A DNA stretch of 64,000 bases from the NCBI GenBank assembly GCA_949825045.1, contig OX463806.1, positions 39,270,208 to 39,334,207 on the forward strand, in the 5' to 3' direction. The translations under genes were made by a program, and so were the position numbers. Numbering within the stretch: the first letter of the stretch is position 1; the number at the start of each line of letters is the position of its first letter. Shown here one piece after another: positions 24,601 to 39,600 of the stretch. This DNA is from Argyresthia goedartella (lineage: Eukaryota > Arthropoda > Insecta > Lepidoptera > Argyresthiidae). The notes beneath the pieces were generated by a model that saw nothing but the letters and a program-made list of their open reading frames with translations, made no database searches and was not told where the DNA came from.

Positions 24601-27600
24601 CCAATTAGCTCTTTCATAGACCCCACACTCATATTTTAACGCGAATATTATGTTTCAGTCACATAAACTACTATTAATAAAAAGCAAAGTGGATTTAATT
24701 TTGACTCTAGAGACTTTGACTCTTCATTTTGACTCTAGAGACCCGAGAAGAATGCGTTTCTTATGTACTAAATTATAGGACGTGATACTTAAGTACCTAC
24801 GTGATGTTCTATTATCTGATTCGAAAGTGATAAATTTCTCAGATATATACCTACTGTGATCTGTAGCAATTTAGAAACTTCATGTGAATGTGTGCGTAAA
24901 GCGTTTTCAACACAGCCGGTATGTATGTATGTGAGTTACCTTTAAACATAAAGTGGTTATTAAATCGTCCTAGTCGCAGCGATGGGTAGAAAGTATGTAA
25001 ATAATTAGTTTTAAAACAAACCAAACCTCTAACAAATCTGTCCATAAAACAATCATGTACGGGTATTTTGTCTTGTTAACTAATGAATAAGCCCTTATAC
25101 GTAATGCTGGCTTTGATAATCCCAAAATCTCAAACCTAACTTCAGCCGAATTAAGTTAACAAAGACACAGTAAATAGACTTACTTACCGCTGACTAAGTT
25201 ATTAAAACTACTTCAGAAGTCTATACTAATATGTTCAAAATATGTTCAAAAAGAAAGTGGTAAAAAATAAAATAAAGTAAGACTAATATGTTCAAAAATA
25301 AAGTGGGCGAGTGTGTAGATGGGTATTGGCACTTACAGAAGGACTCTTGGGCAGGCCGACACGCTGGCCGCACGTCGTCAGCAAGTTCACCAGATACTCT
25401 CGCACGCGACTCTGCAAACAGTGGACAATATACGTTTTACTACATACAATATCAAACTTAGTTTAAGCTCAAAACAAACATCTAATCCCAGAAACTTTTG
25501 TCTTTCAACAAGTGTTGTGTAGTAAGACCCATTATCTATTATCTCCGAAAATGTAATCACTTTACGAAAAGTGCCATTTTAGGCTGCGAGCTCATATAAT
25601 AATTAATATTTTCCTTATTATACTGCAATTCAAACATATTGAAAACTTATACGATAAAAGAGACGTGTGACAAGTAAATTCAATTCCCTATATACGTAGT
25701 AAATTGGTCACTTGCAAAAAAAACGGCGCTTTTACAGTTTTTACGATAAATGTAAGACAAGCTGAAAATACGCACACAGCTAAGAGATAAACGTCAATCT
25801 CATTCTTATTCCAAGCAAAGCAAACAAAGGGGGACGACGCATAAGTAGCTGTCCCTTATTTATCGAGTTAGGACTTTAAAAGCGGCCAAAGCTAAGACAA
25901 ATAATCAGTAGGTGTTACCTGCGACATCCACGGACGCTTCCAGCCACTAGCAGCGGCGTCGGCCGGCGACAGCGACAGCGAGCGGCGCGGCGAGGCGGCG
26001 CTCTGCGCGTGCGCACCTCCACCCGCCGCCGCGCTGCACGCACCTCCCCCCGCCGCCGCCACGCCCACCACCCCCACCACGGTGGACAGCGAGCCCGACG
26101 CAGACCCCGATGAACCTGATATAATGAAATCAGCATGAGGCTCTGGTTCTCAATGCCGAATCTTTCGCCTCCTTATCGCTAGAAACGAAATTTGGAGTTC
26201 AAAAGAAAACGGTAACCAGACGACGGAATAAAAAAGTAACCTATCATCAGCCTTTCAGGGAGGTGAATTTTGAGTACAGGTCTCCTCATGTGCGCTCCAT
26301 TCAACTCGGTCCTGTTGTCTCCGCAACCGTACTCGGCAACGGCTTTACGAGGTCCCTGGTTGGTCTGTGAGGCGTCGATCGTGTGCCCTCACATGACCGA
26401 GTACCTTTATCGGGAGTAGCGGATGAGGCAGTGGACAGCGAGCTCGGTCCTGTGGCGGGCTGACTGCCGCCGCCCTTGGACAGGTACTTGCGCCCGATGA
26501 CCGGAGTCTGAGACAAGTCGAACGTGAAGTCCATCGTGCGGCCCGGCAGCTCCTGCAATAGTGTATGAGGGGATGTTATCCGCAGCTCTATTCCGTATCC
26601 GCAGACATATCCCATATCCCGTAGCCATATTATGTATATATGACATCTAGGAATTGACATATTGACTAATCGGAATTGTTTTAATAAATTAGCTGCCTTT
26701 TGTAGCGATTAGATTGGTCAATTTATTCAGCCCACAGTCACTCAATGCTGGGTATAGGCCTCTTCGTTACCACGCTAACAAGTCCGGTCCGGAGCCTGAC
26801 ACATCCACTCCCTACCAGCTATGGCGAAGATGTCATCCGTCCATCTGGCCAGTGGTTTTGATATAGAAATTCCTAGATGTCACAGATATATAATAGGGCT
26901 ACCGATTCCTTTCAAAATCAAATTACAGACACTTTAGATGACATCTCGTGTAAAATATTCGCGCTGTGATTTGTCAAATTGAAGTAAGCAAACATTATTC
27001 ATAAAATCTATTTGACAGACATCTAGATATTAGGGTTACTACAGGGTAATCAGCGACGCTAAGAAAATATACCTAAACTCTGATTTTTTATTCATATACT
27101 CATGACGTTACTCGATCAATATTTTTGGACGGCTACTTAAGGCTGGTAATTTCTGAACGAAAAAAACAATGTCACTATTACATATTCATAATAAACAATA
27201 ACATTCGAGAAAATGGAGCAAAAGACGGTCCATAATAAATAATCACTATAAAATGATTACATAGATTTACAGGATATTTAGCACAGGTTCCAAATAATAT
27301 AAAATGTAAACCTGTAGAAAACTCACGATGCATGCTGCCTAAAGATTTAAAACGCTAAACATTTTAGGTGGCCTATATTTCTCCCAGAGTGGACCTTGAA
27401 CCATTATACAACACGAGGCATGTTTGCCTTGTTCTAATCTTAGAATTGCATTAAGACTTGTCGTGTGACGACAAGAACCTACCAGAACCTAACAGAAGAC
27501 AACCAGGATAAAATTTAGTAGTAACAGTTTATTAGATATTTCCAGTGAGGACGATAAAAAAATGATTCGATGCTGGATGGATGAGATGAGAACAGGTTTT

Positions 27601-30600
27601 TTTATATACGAGGATGAGGATGGATGAGATTAGAACAGGTTTTTTTATAAAACACAGGTTAAGTAAAAAAGGAAGCGGAGGACACGAAGAATAGGAGACT
27701 GTTAGGGTTAATGACCAGGATGCAGGTGTATTTGTTGTTGTAGATGTTGTTGAAATCGTCGTTGTATTACGGTACAGTAGCGGCGTATTAGTTACGGCTC
27801 GCAGGATTCCGTTGTAGGAACGATCGTCGATGTAGGTAGCGGACGTATTTGAAGTTACGGCTCGCAGGATTCCGTTGTAGGAACGATCGTCGATGTAGGT
27901 AGCGGGCGTATTTGAAGTTACGGCTCGCAGGATTCCGTTGTTTGAAGGATTGTTTGAAGGTTTGAGGGAGTTTGAAGGCTCGCAGGATCCCGTTGTTTGA
28001 AGGATTGTTTTGAAGGAACGGCTTGCAGGATCCCGTTGTTTGAAGGATTGTTTTGAAGGAACGGCTTGCAGGATCCCGGGGTAGTGCGACCCCGGGATAA
28101 GGCCTTTAGGTGATACTTCTAGTTCAGAAGCTGACGTGAGACTCCCAGAATTTCAGAAATGTTCCGCTTTTATACCCTTTTTGGAGAGTTCTAAAAATTA
28201 TTTAAATTAAACGTAATTTTTGTGAGTGGCCAAGAGAGAAAGAGTATTTTTGTAAAAGTATTGCAGCAAACATATCAGACCGCTAACGAGTTTGAATGGG
28301 CATTGCCATGACAACCAGATAAACAAAGACGTCAACCAATGTCAAAGTTTAGTTTCAGGCTCGTAATACGATAAACAACAATAAAACCATGAAGTAAATT
28401 ACATAACAGCGAAAGGAAAAAGGGTAGCGCACCAGCGCGCACGAAGCCCGAGATTGCAGAGTTTCGGAGAAAGCCAAAAACAAGGTCACCAAAGGTAAAC
28501 CCCTTCCCTATCGATTTACAAGAGCTGATAGTATGAAAATACAAAGCAAAAATGATTTGTTAATGTATTCTTATGGTTTAAAACGTTACAGGGTCCTATG
28601 GAAATAAAGGTGATACGAAATATAACAAGCTGTACAGCTCAGCAAGAATCCAGCGTAATAGAGCAAGCAAGGACAGGAGCAGTTACCAAAGCTTCTTTAA
28701 GTTTCTCGAAAGCAGCTGCAGCCTTGGGATTTTTAAGACATTCAAGAAAATAGCACGTAAGTAGCATAACACTACAGACCCTATTATAATCAGAGATCTC
28801 ACCACTTTATGGAACTAAATTATACTTTTTTGATGGGAATGACGTAGTCTGGTCAAGAATACAATTATATCGTAATGGTTTTCTCAGTTTGGTGTCCTTG
28901 AATTTCTTTTACATGGCTAATTCCACACATATGTGTATATAGAAAAACCATAAAAGCACTAGATGAGCGCCCGCCGCCAGTTATCTTGGTGATACGTAGT
29001 TCGCATGATTTTGCAAAATGATGATTTCATGCTTAATAAAGGTCTTGATAGACAAACAATGAAGCGAACATCTAAAGTGACATCTAGTTCCCAGGACAGA
29101 TTCCCATTTGGTGCAATTTTGATATGGAACTCTGAAACGGTAGTGTGGAATGACGTTATGGCTCAAATTCTGAATGGCTGAAACTTTACGTTTTTGCGAT
29201 CCGACTCGCGGCAACTTCTAAGCTGGCTAAATGATAAGCGCGAGCTGTAACTCATGATACAGACCGAGCTATGACCTATCTTTCTCGCATAGTGCCTGAG
29301 AGAGAGTAATCTGGGCACCTCTCTCTGGAAATCGCATTCCTCGCGGGGTCTTAGTAAAGCTTGGGGGATAGTAGCAATGGGCGTGATACTACCTACCTTC
29401 TTGCCGTGCAGGTCAGCGTCCAGCACCGAGGAGCCGTGGTCCCAGCACGGCGGCACCACCAGTGTGGAGCAGCGCGTCACCACTAGCTTCAAGATCTTCA
29501 TCGCCTCCTTGTAGTTGTTGCCGCCCTGTACACAAATACACACACCGCCCTGTACTGTACTTTGTTGACACGCTGAACGCTGAATGCCTTCAGTCACATA
29601 TCACAGCCTTTACCTTCACTTCAGTTTGTCACTTCGCCTTCGTCTAGTGTCGGTGCCAATCTGAAGTGGCACCGACACGACGACGAAGGCACACGATTTT
29701 AGGTCGTCACTATATTCCTAGTTTTCTTTATACACATAAGTCGATTTTAAGTATGTTGATGCGAAAAGTGTTCAATATGGCAAGTTGAATGCACCAATCG
29801 TTTCTTGAAATTTCAATTTATTTATAATACGAGTACTCATGTCTTATGTTGATATGTTACCTAATTGATTTACCTAATAAAGAACTTTAAAACCTAACTA
29901 TACTACGGGCAAGGATTTTACTAATCCAATGACGTGCTTGGTTTTCGGTTACGATTTATTGCTCATAATAAACATTATTTTTTATAATAAAAAATAAGGT
30001 GGCACCCCGGGTCCACCCGTCCTCGGAGGCCGGCAGTCAGTGTGTTAAATGACGCCCGTCTTTGCTACGGCTGGCTGTTCTTAGGCTTATTGGTTGCTTC
30101 GCGAATTAATCGAAATGCGAAATGGTGGAAATGCAGTGCGGATGTGTTCTAAAGCGTATCGGCCTAAGTGCATGATGTCTTATTGCGTTATGGTCCTTAT
30201 GCGTCCGGAAGGGATAATGTCAGACTTCATTGATGTAAATAAGGATGATAATTTCATTGTGTTGTTTACAGATTTATATTTGTGTATGCACATTGTAACG
30301 AGTTTGGACATTATGGAGTTTTAGTGCCTGTCTTTCGGCTCCATACTGCGGCTGGGGTTATGGAAGAGTAAAGCGCTCTCTGAACTACAACGGGGAAGAA
30401 AACTGCCAAATTAGTTCCATGTAGAAGGCTCTAAGTATTTGCTACTATCACAGAGAAAGTATAAGCAAGTAAGTAAGTTTATTTTATCTGAGGTTACAAA
30501 TTGAATCACAGAGTAAGTTAAGGTAAATCAAGCAGAGTTTCATTATTTCGTTGTGACAAACACAAAGGTGCCCTCTACTAAAAAGTGTTGTGTAATCTTT

Positions 30601-33600
30601 CCATACATCTTTATATTTTCTTCATAGCATACGATTGAAATGGACGGGATGATTCGGTTCCGTGGAGAAACACACCTAGTTCTTAACTCCAATTATTTCA
30701 TGCTAATGGTACGTTTACACCCTAACCAAGAGACAGATCTCAGTCCCGCAGAGAAGTGGTGATAGTATTAGTAGTCCATCAGTGGTGTCTCACTCACGTC
30801 GACAAACTTAGCGACGACGCGCAGGAGGTCCGCGTTGACGGGCTGCGCCGGCGCAGTGTTCAGCTCCACGTAGTATAGCATGCAGTGCAGCACCGACAGG
30901 ATCGGCAGCTGCAGGTTGCCCGCGCCCTGAGGGGGGAGAGAGGGTAGAACCGAATACAATTCAAATCAGTTGATAAATGTAGCACATGAATGTCCCCACC
31001 GAGGGTCACAGACCTTTACCCGGATACGAGTAAAATTGAGTCAGATATATGCGTGAGATATGACGCCACGCTGGCCCAGGGCAGGCAGGAGGAATGTCGG
31101 GCGTCGCGTCGGGCTAGTCAGTAGTAGGCCAATCCGACTGTCAAAGTTTTCAAACTTCCCTCAACTACTAAGGCCTTGATACTTTTACGACTACTAGCTA
31201 CCAAGTAGCGATAGTAGCCGAGACCTGCAGCTTAACGTGTCATCCGAAACACGGAACGTCCGATAATGTACTTTTGGGTAATTTCATTCTGTATCTTTTG
31301 ATTTCTTTACACAATCGCTTCAAGTGACAGTTTGTGTGGAATAATCGCGTTCTGATTGGCCAACCGTCAGATCAAATAAAAAGGAATCGGGACAGATGTT
31401 GGAGATACAGTAGCCTTATTATGTATTTCTGATATCAATAGCAACCTGTTTAATTGAAAATCGCTTACGGCATACGCATAAGCAAGCAAAGTCGCAATAC
31501 AAAACAGCTCGTGTCAAATTGTGTTCTGATTGGTCGATTTTTAATAATAACTTTGAAAAAATCGACCAAACGGAACGCGATTATTTGACAGAAGCTGTCT
31601 TTTATTGTGTTCTGATTGGTCTACTTACGTTCCTTCTTCTTCTCTTTCTTTAAAATCCAAGTTAGTCGCTTTAGGTAATAGCGTTCTAATTAGTCAAACG
31701 CAATTTTAAATTGGCAAACATCGTCCAAAACATGAATTTGACTTGGATTCCGATATAAATCCCTAGATATCAGAGACCACAGACACCACAAGGCTTAATA
31801 ATACATTTACAATTCCTTTTCCAATAATCGATGTGAAGGTTACCTTCTCTAAGACCTCGACGAGGAAGGCCAGCATCTGCAGCGACAGATGTGAGTAGGT
31901 GTCCCAGAGGTACTTGACCACGCACTTGGTCCACTGGAAGCTCTCCTTGCTGAAGGTGCGTCGGCTGTAGAGCGTCATCACCGTGCCGAGGTTCTCCAGC
32001 TTCTTGGACTTCTCGGCTGTGAACTGGGGGATGCAGAATGACCGTTTAGCGGGTTGGACATGAATACTAAGCCCCTATTACCAGTGGCGTACGTCAAAAT
32101 TCTTGCTGGAAAAGCAATCAGAAGGTCAAGTCTAACAATAAAGGAAATATTAAAAAAATATCACTTTGAAAATATATATTTTATATGACGCCAGGTTAGG
32201 CTAGGGAAGGGTAGGGCAGAGCAGCCCTAGGGTGGAATGAAAGCCAATGCCTATTGCTAAGCCTCCGCTGTCCTTCCGTCCATCGGTCTATCTCTCTGTC
32301 CGTTAGCGGGATCTCATGAACTGAAATAGGTATAGAGCTGAAATGTTGACAGAACGTATATCTCTGTTACCGCTACAGAAAAAAAATAACTATACGCAAT
32401 TAAAAAAAATCAATGGGTGTGTGAATAAGAGATGAGCCCTCCTCGTGTGTGTGAGCCCGACTCGTACTTGACCATTTTTTACCACAAGGTAGACTACCAG
32501 CCTGATTAGACAATATAATTGAGGTGGCTGGGAATAAATAGAAATATGGACCGCTATTATAACTATAGCATAACTTTATTTTTCACACTCCATAAAAATC
32601 AGCTGACCGACCGGTCCAAATTAATTAAAGTTGCTCTGATCAAATCAGTTTCATAATGAAAGTTGTTCAGAATGATGAGGCATATCCATAGCTCCGGGGT
32701 TAGCTATCGTTTACTGAACACCCTGTAACAACAACACCCGTATTAACATCCTATCCACTGGGAATACTTTTTTATTTTTTCCCCAGCCGGTATTCGAACT
32801 CGGGACCTCTCGCTTGGGAGGCATATCCTCCTCGAACTGCCACAGAGCTCATCTGGTAGGGTATGGTTAGACGATATTATTGAATCACCTGCGCAATATG
32901 ACAGGCGGCGCGCACGCACAGCTCGTTCGCGTCCTCGTAGTGCAGCAGCATGTACGGCAGCAGCGCGACCACGGTCATCGGGAACGCGACGCTCTGCGTG
33001 GGGTCGATGACCGACAGCTCCAGCAGAGGAATCATGTCCGCGAGCACGCCCACCACCGCCTCGTACGTGTTGGGGTGCGTGCAGCCCTGAGCCGTAGTAT
33101 AATAAGTGAGAGTAGAATAACAAGCTTCCTAAAACAGGGTTGCGAGAGCTTTTAAAACAGCAAGATGCAAGACAAGTTCGCATCACAACTCGAATGAAGC
33201 GCAGCCGGACGGCCGGGCCGGGAGAATTGACAATTGTAAACAGGCCGAGTTGAATAATAGTTTTTGACAGCCGCTAATAACAGTTTAGAATTTTAAATAC
33301 AACACGGCCAAGAACTGGTTAGCACGTTGTGTTTAAATCTTATTTAAACTGTATTTAGCGCCGGTCAAAAAGTACGGTACCAGACGGTCTCAATAAAAGA
33401 GTTTGAACACTCCGAGATAAATTTGACCAAAGTATTTTTATGAACAGGGGGCCAACCGAACCGAGACTCGGCCGTTGCCACACAAAATGGAGTATCGAAT
33501 AACTGGCGCCTGGCCACCTCGACAGTGAAACTTAAAATTTCGCCTTCAGCTTACTTTTAGAGGAATGAGATTAAAATGTTACAGGCTCATCAAATACTTA

Positions 33601-36600
33601 CCTAAATAGTCATAACTCAATATTTTTGCAACGATGAATAAATAACAAGGACTCAAATTTAAATCCGGTGCGAAATTATAAAAATAATATTGTGAAAAAC
33701 AGATTTTGTGATAACTTCGGGAGACTTTTCTATCGTGCAAAAACAATCAAATTATGTTTTCTCAAACATGCAATGAACAGGCTTGGAAGTATAACGTTTC
33801 AGGCCCCAAATCTCGAAAGAGCTGTAAAGGAATGTCATTGTTGCAGTTGTCAAAATTGCAGGTCTAGGCCGGCAAGTATTTTTTTAAATTTTATTCTCAA
33901 AGCAAAAGACATCAACGGGCGCACGGAACTTACGATTAGCATAATTTTTTTACTTGATTTTGTTTTTTGAGTAGTGTATTTTTTATTTCATTGCATATGT
34001 CTGAGAAAAGTACTATACATGCCTCTGGCCGTGAAAAGGGCTTGCCGGCTACGTATCACTATCCGGCCTCCCCACGGTAGGCCGTCTATACCTACTCCGC
34101 CGGCAAGCAGTTCTTTCCCGGCGTCTGCAGTAATGTACTATTAAAGGTTCACACAACACTTCAACAAGCTAGAATAAACAAGCATCAGCTCAATTGATAT
34201 TTACAAAAGGCTGTTTTGGCCGCTTTGTTTTGTTTTTACAAATCCTGCTGTTGAAACCGGATGTACACGCTATTATAATCTTAGGCGTTTAAACATACGC
34301 CCATCTCAGTTATATAGCAGGGCATAATTTTTGTTCGCCTAAGGTAGCGTCATATACCACCTATTATTTGAATCTTAGTGCGCTTTCAGTGTCATGCGTT
34401 GTTGTAATGCGGGATGCGGGGTCAATCCCATAATAAATACCGCATGCGTGATGAAACCCGCATGACACTGAAAGAGGCCTTAGTTGTGGCGAAACTACGC
34501 GACCGAGGCTACGCGGATAATTTTCCGGGACCCACGATACGGGCGGAAATTACGCAACAGAAATGACAGATTGTAGAAAAGTGCGTTGTCGCCGAATACG
34601 ACCGAACGAATATCGGTTGTACGAGAAAACTTGAAGTAATTTCGACAATTGTGTTGCTGGTAATTGAAATAGCATTGCAAGCGTAATGTCGCGTAGTTTC
34701 GGCAATTTAGGATCTGATGAGCGCTCTTATAACTGTTGCCTTAGCGCCAGTTGTCGGTCTGTTGGCGCGTATTCACCTTGAGCAGCAGCGCGTGCGGCGA
34801 GGGCGCCGTGTGCGCCTGCGTCCTGTCCAGCCGCTCCCTCGCGTCCGGCCGGTCGAGCGGCAGGCGCGCCATCACACGCGCCAGCAGTCGCACGCCGAGG
34901 AGGAACTCGTGCTCGTAGTCCGACTCGAGCAGCGACGCGCCCACCCAGAACAGCGTGGCTAGGATGGTCAGCTTGTCGTCCTGTCGACATGGTCGATACG
35001 TTTGTGCTAGGTCTTAAAATGGTCACTCCATTGCGCACAAAGTCAAAAGCCAGCGAGTTCATATAATTTTGACATTCTGCTCTTTTTCCAAGTGGAACTC
35101 ATTTGTCATTTTGAGCTCTTGACGTTATGCTCCTAAACACGCTTTTCGTAATTTAATTTTATTTATCTAAACCTCTTCTGGACTGAGGAGAAGAAAACCA
35201 AGTAGGAATTATACGATCGGGCCATTTAAGAGATTAAAGAAGACTAACGTACATCGATCCATTATTATAAGAATAGAAGAAAGATAATAAAAAAGTACTT
35301 TTAATGAGAAATCGGTTGACCCTACGTAAAAAAATGTAATGACCTTTTCGGTGCAGTATTTGCATAGCTCCATTTTCTCGTTTAAACATGTTTAGGAGGT
35401 ACCTCGAAAAGACCTAAGGGTCGCGTGTCCGTCAGTCCGTCCGTCTGTCTGTCACAGGCACTTTTCTCAGGAACTATAAGATCCCGGTTTCCGAAAAGAA
35501 AATTAGCTATGACAACTTGTTAAACTTTTGGAAAACTCCAGCAAAACATCTGCCAATCACGTGCCGCTATTTTGAATTAATTTGATTGTTCGCTTGTTAA
35601 ATTTGACTACTCTTTCGGAAACTAAAAGCAGTCTTGAAATCTTCTGCAAAAATATTTATCCTGCAACCGCAACTTAATTCAAGTCTTATATGAAAAAAAA
35701 TTGCCTACAAAAAAGTGGAGGGGGTAAAATGTCAAAACGGAAAAAAATACACCGTGATAAGCCATATATATAGGGTATCACTGAAAAGCGCTCTTAAACT
35801 TTTCATTTTTATTTTATTTAAGTTTTGATAACATCAGAAGTTATGATCAAAAGCGCAAAAAATGACCATTCCCTTATCTCCGAAACTACAGAATATAAAA
35901 TTAAGAAAAAAATACAGAACTTAAGCCAAAGATTACAGAAAAAACCTATTCGGAATTGCCCAGGTTTTTATTTATCTGTAAACCACTTACAAACTTATAA
36001 ATGCACCTGGTTGAAAGTAACCGCACCAATAACTTTGTAAACAACATTTTGCTATGTAAACTCCAAAATGTTCACTCCACACCATCCCCTACCATTGTAC
36101 GGTGGTACGGAACCCTTCGTGCGTGATTCAGACTCGCACTTGACCGCTTTATTCGTAATCCCTACAATTCTTAAATATATAGCAAACGTTTTGTTTTTTG
36201 CTAATTTACTCGACCGCCATTTTCCACCATCGAAAGCATGTTCTAACGAAGAGAGGTTGAGAGTACTTCCACACTTGCATCATCAAGGAGCCCACGAGAA
36301 CCTGCTTTTGTACGATTGAAAGGAAACTACAGTCTTCACAAAATAAAAGGCACGATGCAGCCCAAACTTAATAGAACCTTATTGCGTCAGTGACACGGAC
36401 GCTGTCATCGGGCCTTTTATTTTGTGAAAACTTTACAAGGCAGATGGATGGATGTATAGTGGCGGCGGCACGTTACCTGAGTGGCGCTGTCCCCGAGCAG
36501 TTTCAACGACTGCGCGGATCTGGACCGGCACAGGTTGGAGCAGGCGCCCTTCGCGGACTCGCTGCAGGGCCGCGGCCGGCTCTCTGCATGATTCAAGACG

Positions 36601-39600
36601 AAATCGTTATTCATTTAATTGTAGGTTAGCTCCTGTTCCAAGAAGCCCCGATAAGCTTTAGTTAACAGACAAACCATACATTTTGTGTGTAAAATGGTAG
36701 ATGAATCTGTCACATAGAGCTTATTGGGACTTCTAGAAACAGGCCTATTATTATTTATTGACTGGTACTGATCAACGTAGAAAGAAGGGAAATCCTGCGA
36801 ACCTGATTTAAAAAATAAAAGGAGGTTTATTACGCATGATAATCACTAACTAGAGTATTGAAGTTGGCAGGCTCATATGTGTATAGGCGTGTCAATATAG
36901 CTGATCATAGTATAACCAACAAAGGTAAGGCCATCCGCTACCCGCCTAACCCAGGTGACGTCATATACTGCCCCTTCAACCGGGTGAAGATTGTTGTGAA
37001 TTACAGCTGGATGATGACTTCACCTGCGTTATTCGGCAAGCGAATTTGTGGCTGATGGTAATTAAGGTACGGTGGAATTGAACGGAGGTCATAATGGTGA
37101 TGGAAAACATCGAAAGAAAACCTTCATACAGCTGCGGTGATGGGATAGCCTATGGGATTAACATGGAGTGATGAATAACTGGCGAAACGTAAGCACAACT
37201 GTGCCACTGTCACCATTGTTGTTGTTGTACGTACCGTGCGGCGCACGCTCACTGCTGGCCGGCTGCTGGCTGCTCTTGCGCATGCAGTAGGACACCGAGT
37301 AGCTGGTGCTGCGCGTGTGGTTGGTGACGCAGCCAACGCAAACGCCCGGCGACCGCTTGCCTGCCAAGCAACCCCCTGCGCTTCGATTAGACTACATTTA
37401 CATACGGAAATACGTTGCCGGAAGAGTACTAAAATACACGTGCAGCACTGTACACTTGTTACACATAAATGAGAATTGGCTGAATAGTAGGAAGCTTTGG
37501 CCTGTTCAGATGGACGAAGATTATAGGAAAAAAAACAAATTGGCGCTTGTTTTGCGGAGTATTTCAAACAAAAACAAAACTGTTAAATCCTATTAAAATA
37601 TACCTATTCATTTCATCGATTTATTAACGTTTTGTCTTTCTAATTAAGGCAGTCTATAACGACTTTATTTTTAATATAATCTGCCCTGATAAAATGCGTT
37701 TTAACATCAATACGCATTCAAAAAGCCTTCAACTATTTGTCCGTTACATTATTATCCATAAATTGTACCCCCCTCCCATCAGAAAGTCACATCGTCGCTC
37801 AAGAAAAATGAACTGAACTGACCAAAGCTTATAAAATACTACGAAACAAAAAATTAAACGTCCTGGACATATTTATGAAACTTTGCGGCTACAATTTGGT
37901 ACACTTGTTGCATGACATTTAAATAATGCAAATAACCGCATCGAAAATGGCTAAAAAGTTTCTAAGAAGCCCTCAAGCGTGGACCATCCTTGCTGCTGCA
38001 TCGCCCCCTGGTGGACTACAACTACACTTAATGCAATAAATCGCATCGTAATTGGTCCAGAAGTTTTCCAGGACACACACACAAACAACATGTAACCCCA
38101 AACGTTTGTACCGCCTCCGTTCCCGCCGTCGCGGGTAAAAACAAGAGTCTTCAATTAACCCCACAGATCCAGGTCCAACTTACACTACGACAATAAGGTA
38201 CCCTGTTTATTGGGCAAATACCAGGTGATGTCATAGTCATGTAAACATGGGTATAGATACTTCAACTCAGTTGTGCGCGCGGCGCTATGTGTGCGTGCGC
38301 TTGTAAATATACAGGTTTCATTTGTGTGGCAGTGACGCGGCAGTCGTCGTCCGAGCAAGACGTGTTCTTATCGCTTTTTCTTACGGGTACAGTCGTTAAC
38401 AAAAATGTCTAGTTCTTCGCGGAGAAAATGTTTAAGGAGTCAGGTAAATATATGTTAATTTTAAATTTAGATATAATTAATTTTTATTATGATTCTATTT
38501 CTTATAAAAATTAAATAATATTAAAATAAAATGAAATATTATATCCTTGTTGACGTTTATGTATTATTGTTTTAGACTCGAGAAACCATTGCTAAGGTAT
38601 ACAAATTTCTGAAAAAAGATGCGAGAGATATATTGCAACTAGTAAGTGATCCAGTTTGCAGTGCAAGTCCAATTTTAATATCTAAATTAAGTGAACATTG
38701 AAACAGCGTACGGAAAAGAACAGCAATGGCAGTGGGGGTATCAGAGAGAACAATAACTAATATATTGGCTGAAGGAAAAGAATCTGACTCTAAATTTAAA
38801 TCTCCGCATAAAGACCGCAAAAAACGTTCAAAGAAGTTAGAATTAGACAACTTTAACGTTGATGTTATACGTTCAACTATTCAAAATTACCATTTAGAAC
38901 ATCACGAGTTATACCTACCTTGCTAAAGTTGAAAAGAATATTTCAAGATAAACTTAATTATGATGGAAGTATTTCGACTCTGCGCACAGCTTTGTTAAAG
39001 TTGGGATACAAATGGCGAAAAACTGTGGATAACAGACGTGTTATTATAGAGCGGCATGACATCCAAAAACTACGGTTTTCTTACCTGAAAAACTTGCTCA
39101 GATACCGTCAAGAAAATCGGTGTATCGTATATACAGATGAGAGGTATATCTTAACTAGTCATGTGCAAAACAAAGGATGGGGTAATAAAGATGGAACACC
39201 TTTAAAGAGAAACATGTCTAAAGGACAAAGAATTATCATTGTGCATGCTGGTTCAGAACAAGGTTTCGTTCCTAAAGCACTACTGACATTCAAAGCAAAT
39301 ACTGTTTCCGGTGATTATCACTCTGAAAACTATGAAAAGTGGCTAAAAGAACGTCTTGTACCGAATCTGCCACCTAACTCTGTAATTGTGCTTGATAATG
39401 CCTCATACCATAATGTTCAAAATGACAGAGCTCCAAATTCTAATTCCAAAAAAACAGAAATGCAGAGATGGCTGACAGAAAAACATATAGCTTTTAATCA
39501 AGACATGAAAAATATTTAACTGTATGATTTGATAAAAAAAACAAAGAAAACCATATTTGTTATAAGATTGATGACCATACTTCAGCCATATGGCATAAAA

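Noticed and set aside
32743..33186. 147-codon minus-strand ORF
   Set aside because: It overlaps fry exon 12 in a different frame; the frame that splices correctly encodes conserved furry sequence.
33668..33970. 100-codon plus-strand ORF in a fry intron
   Set aside because: No recognisable domain, AT-rich codon use like its surroundings, no splice or start context.
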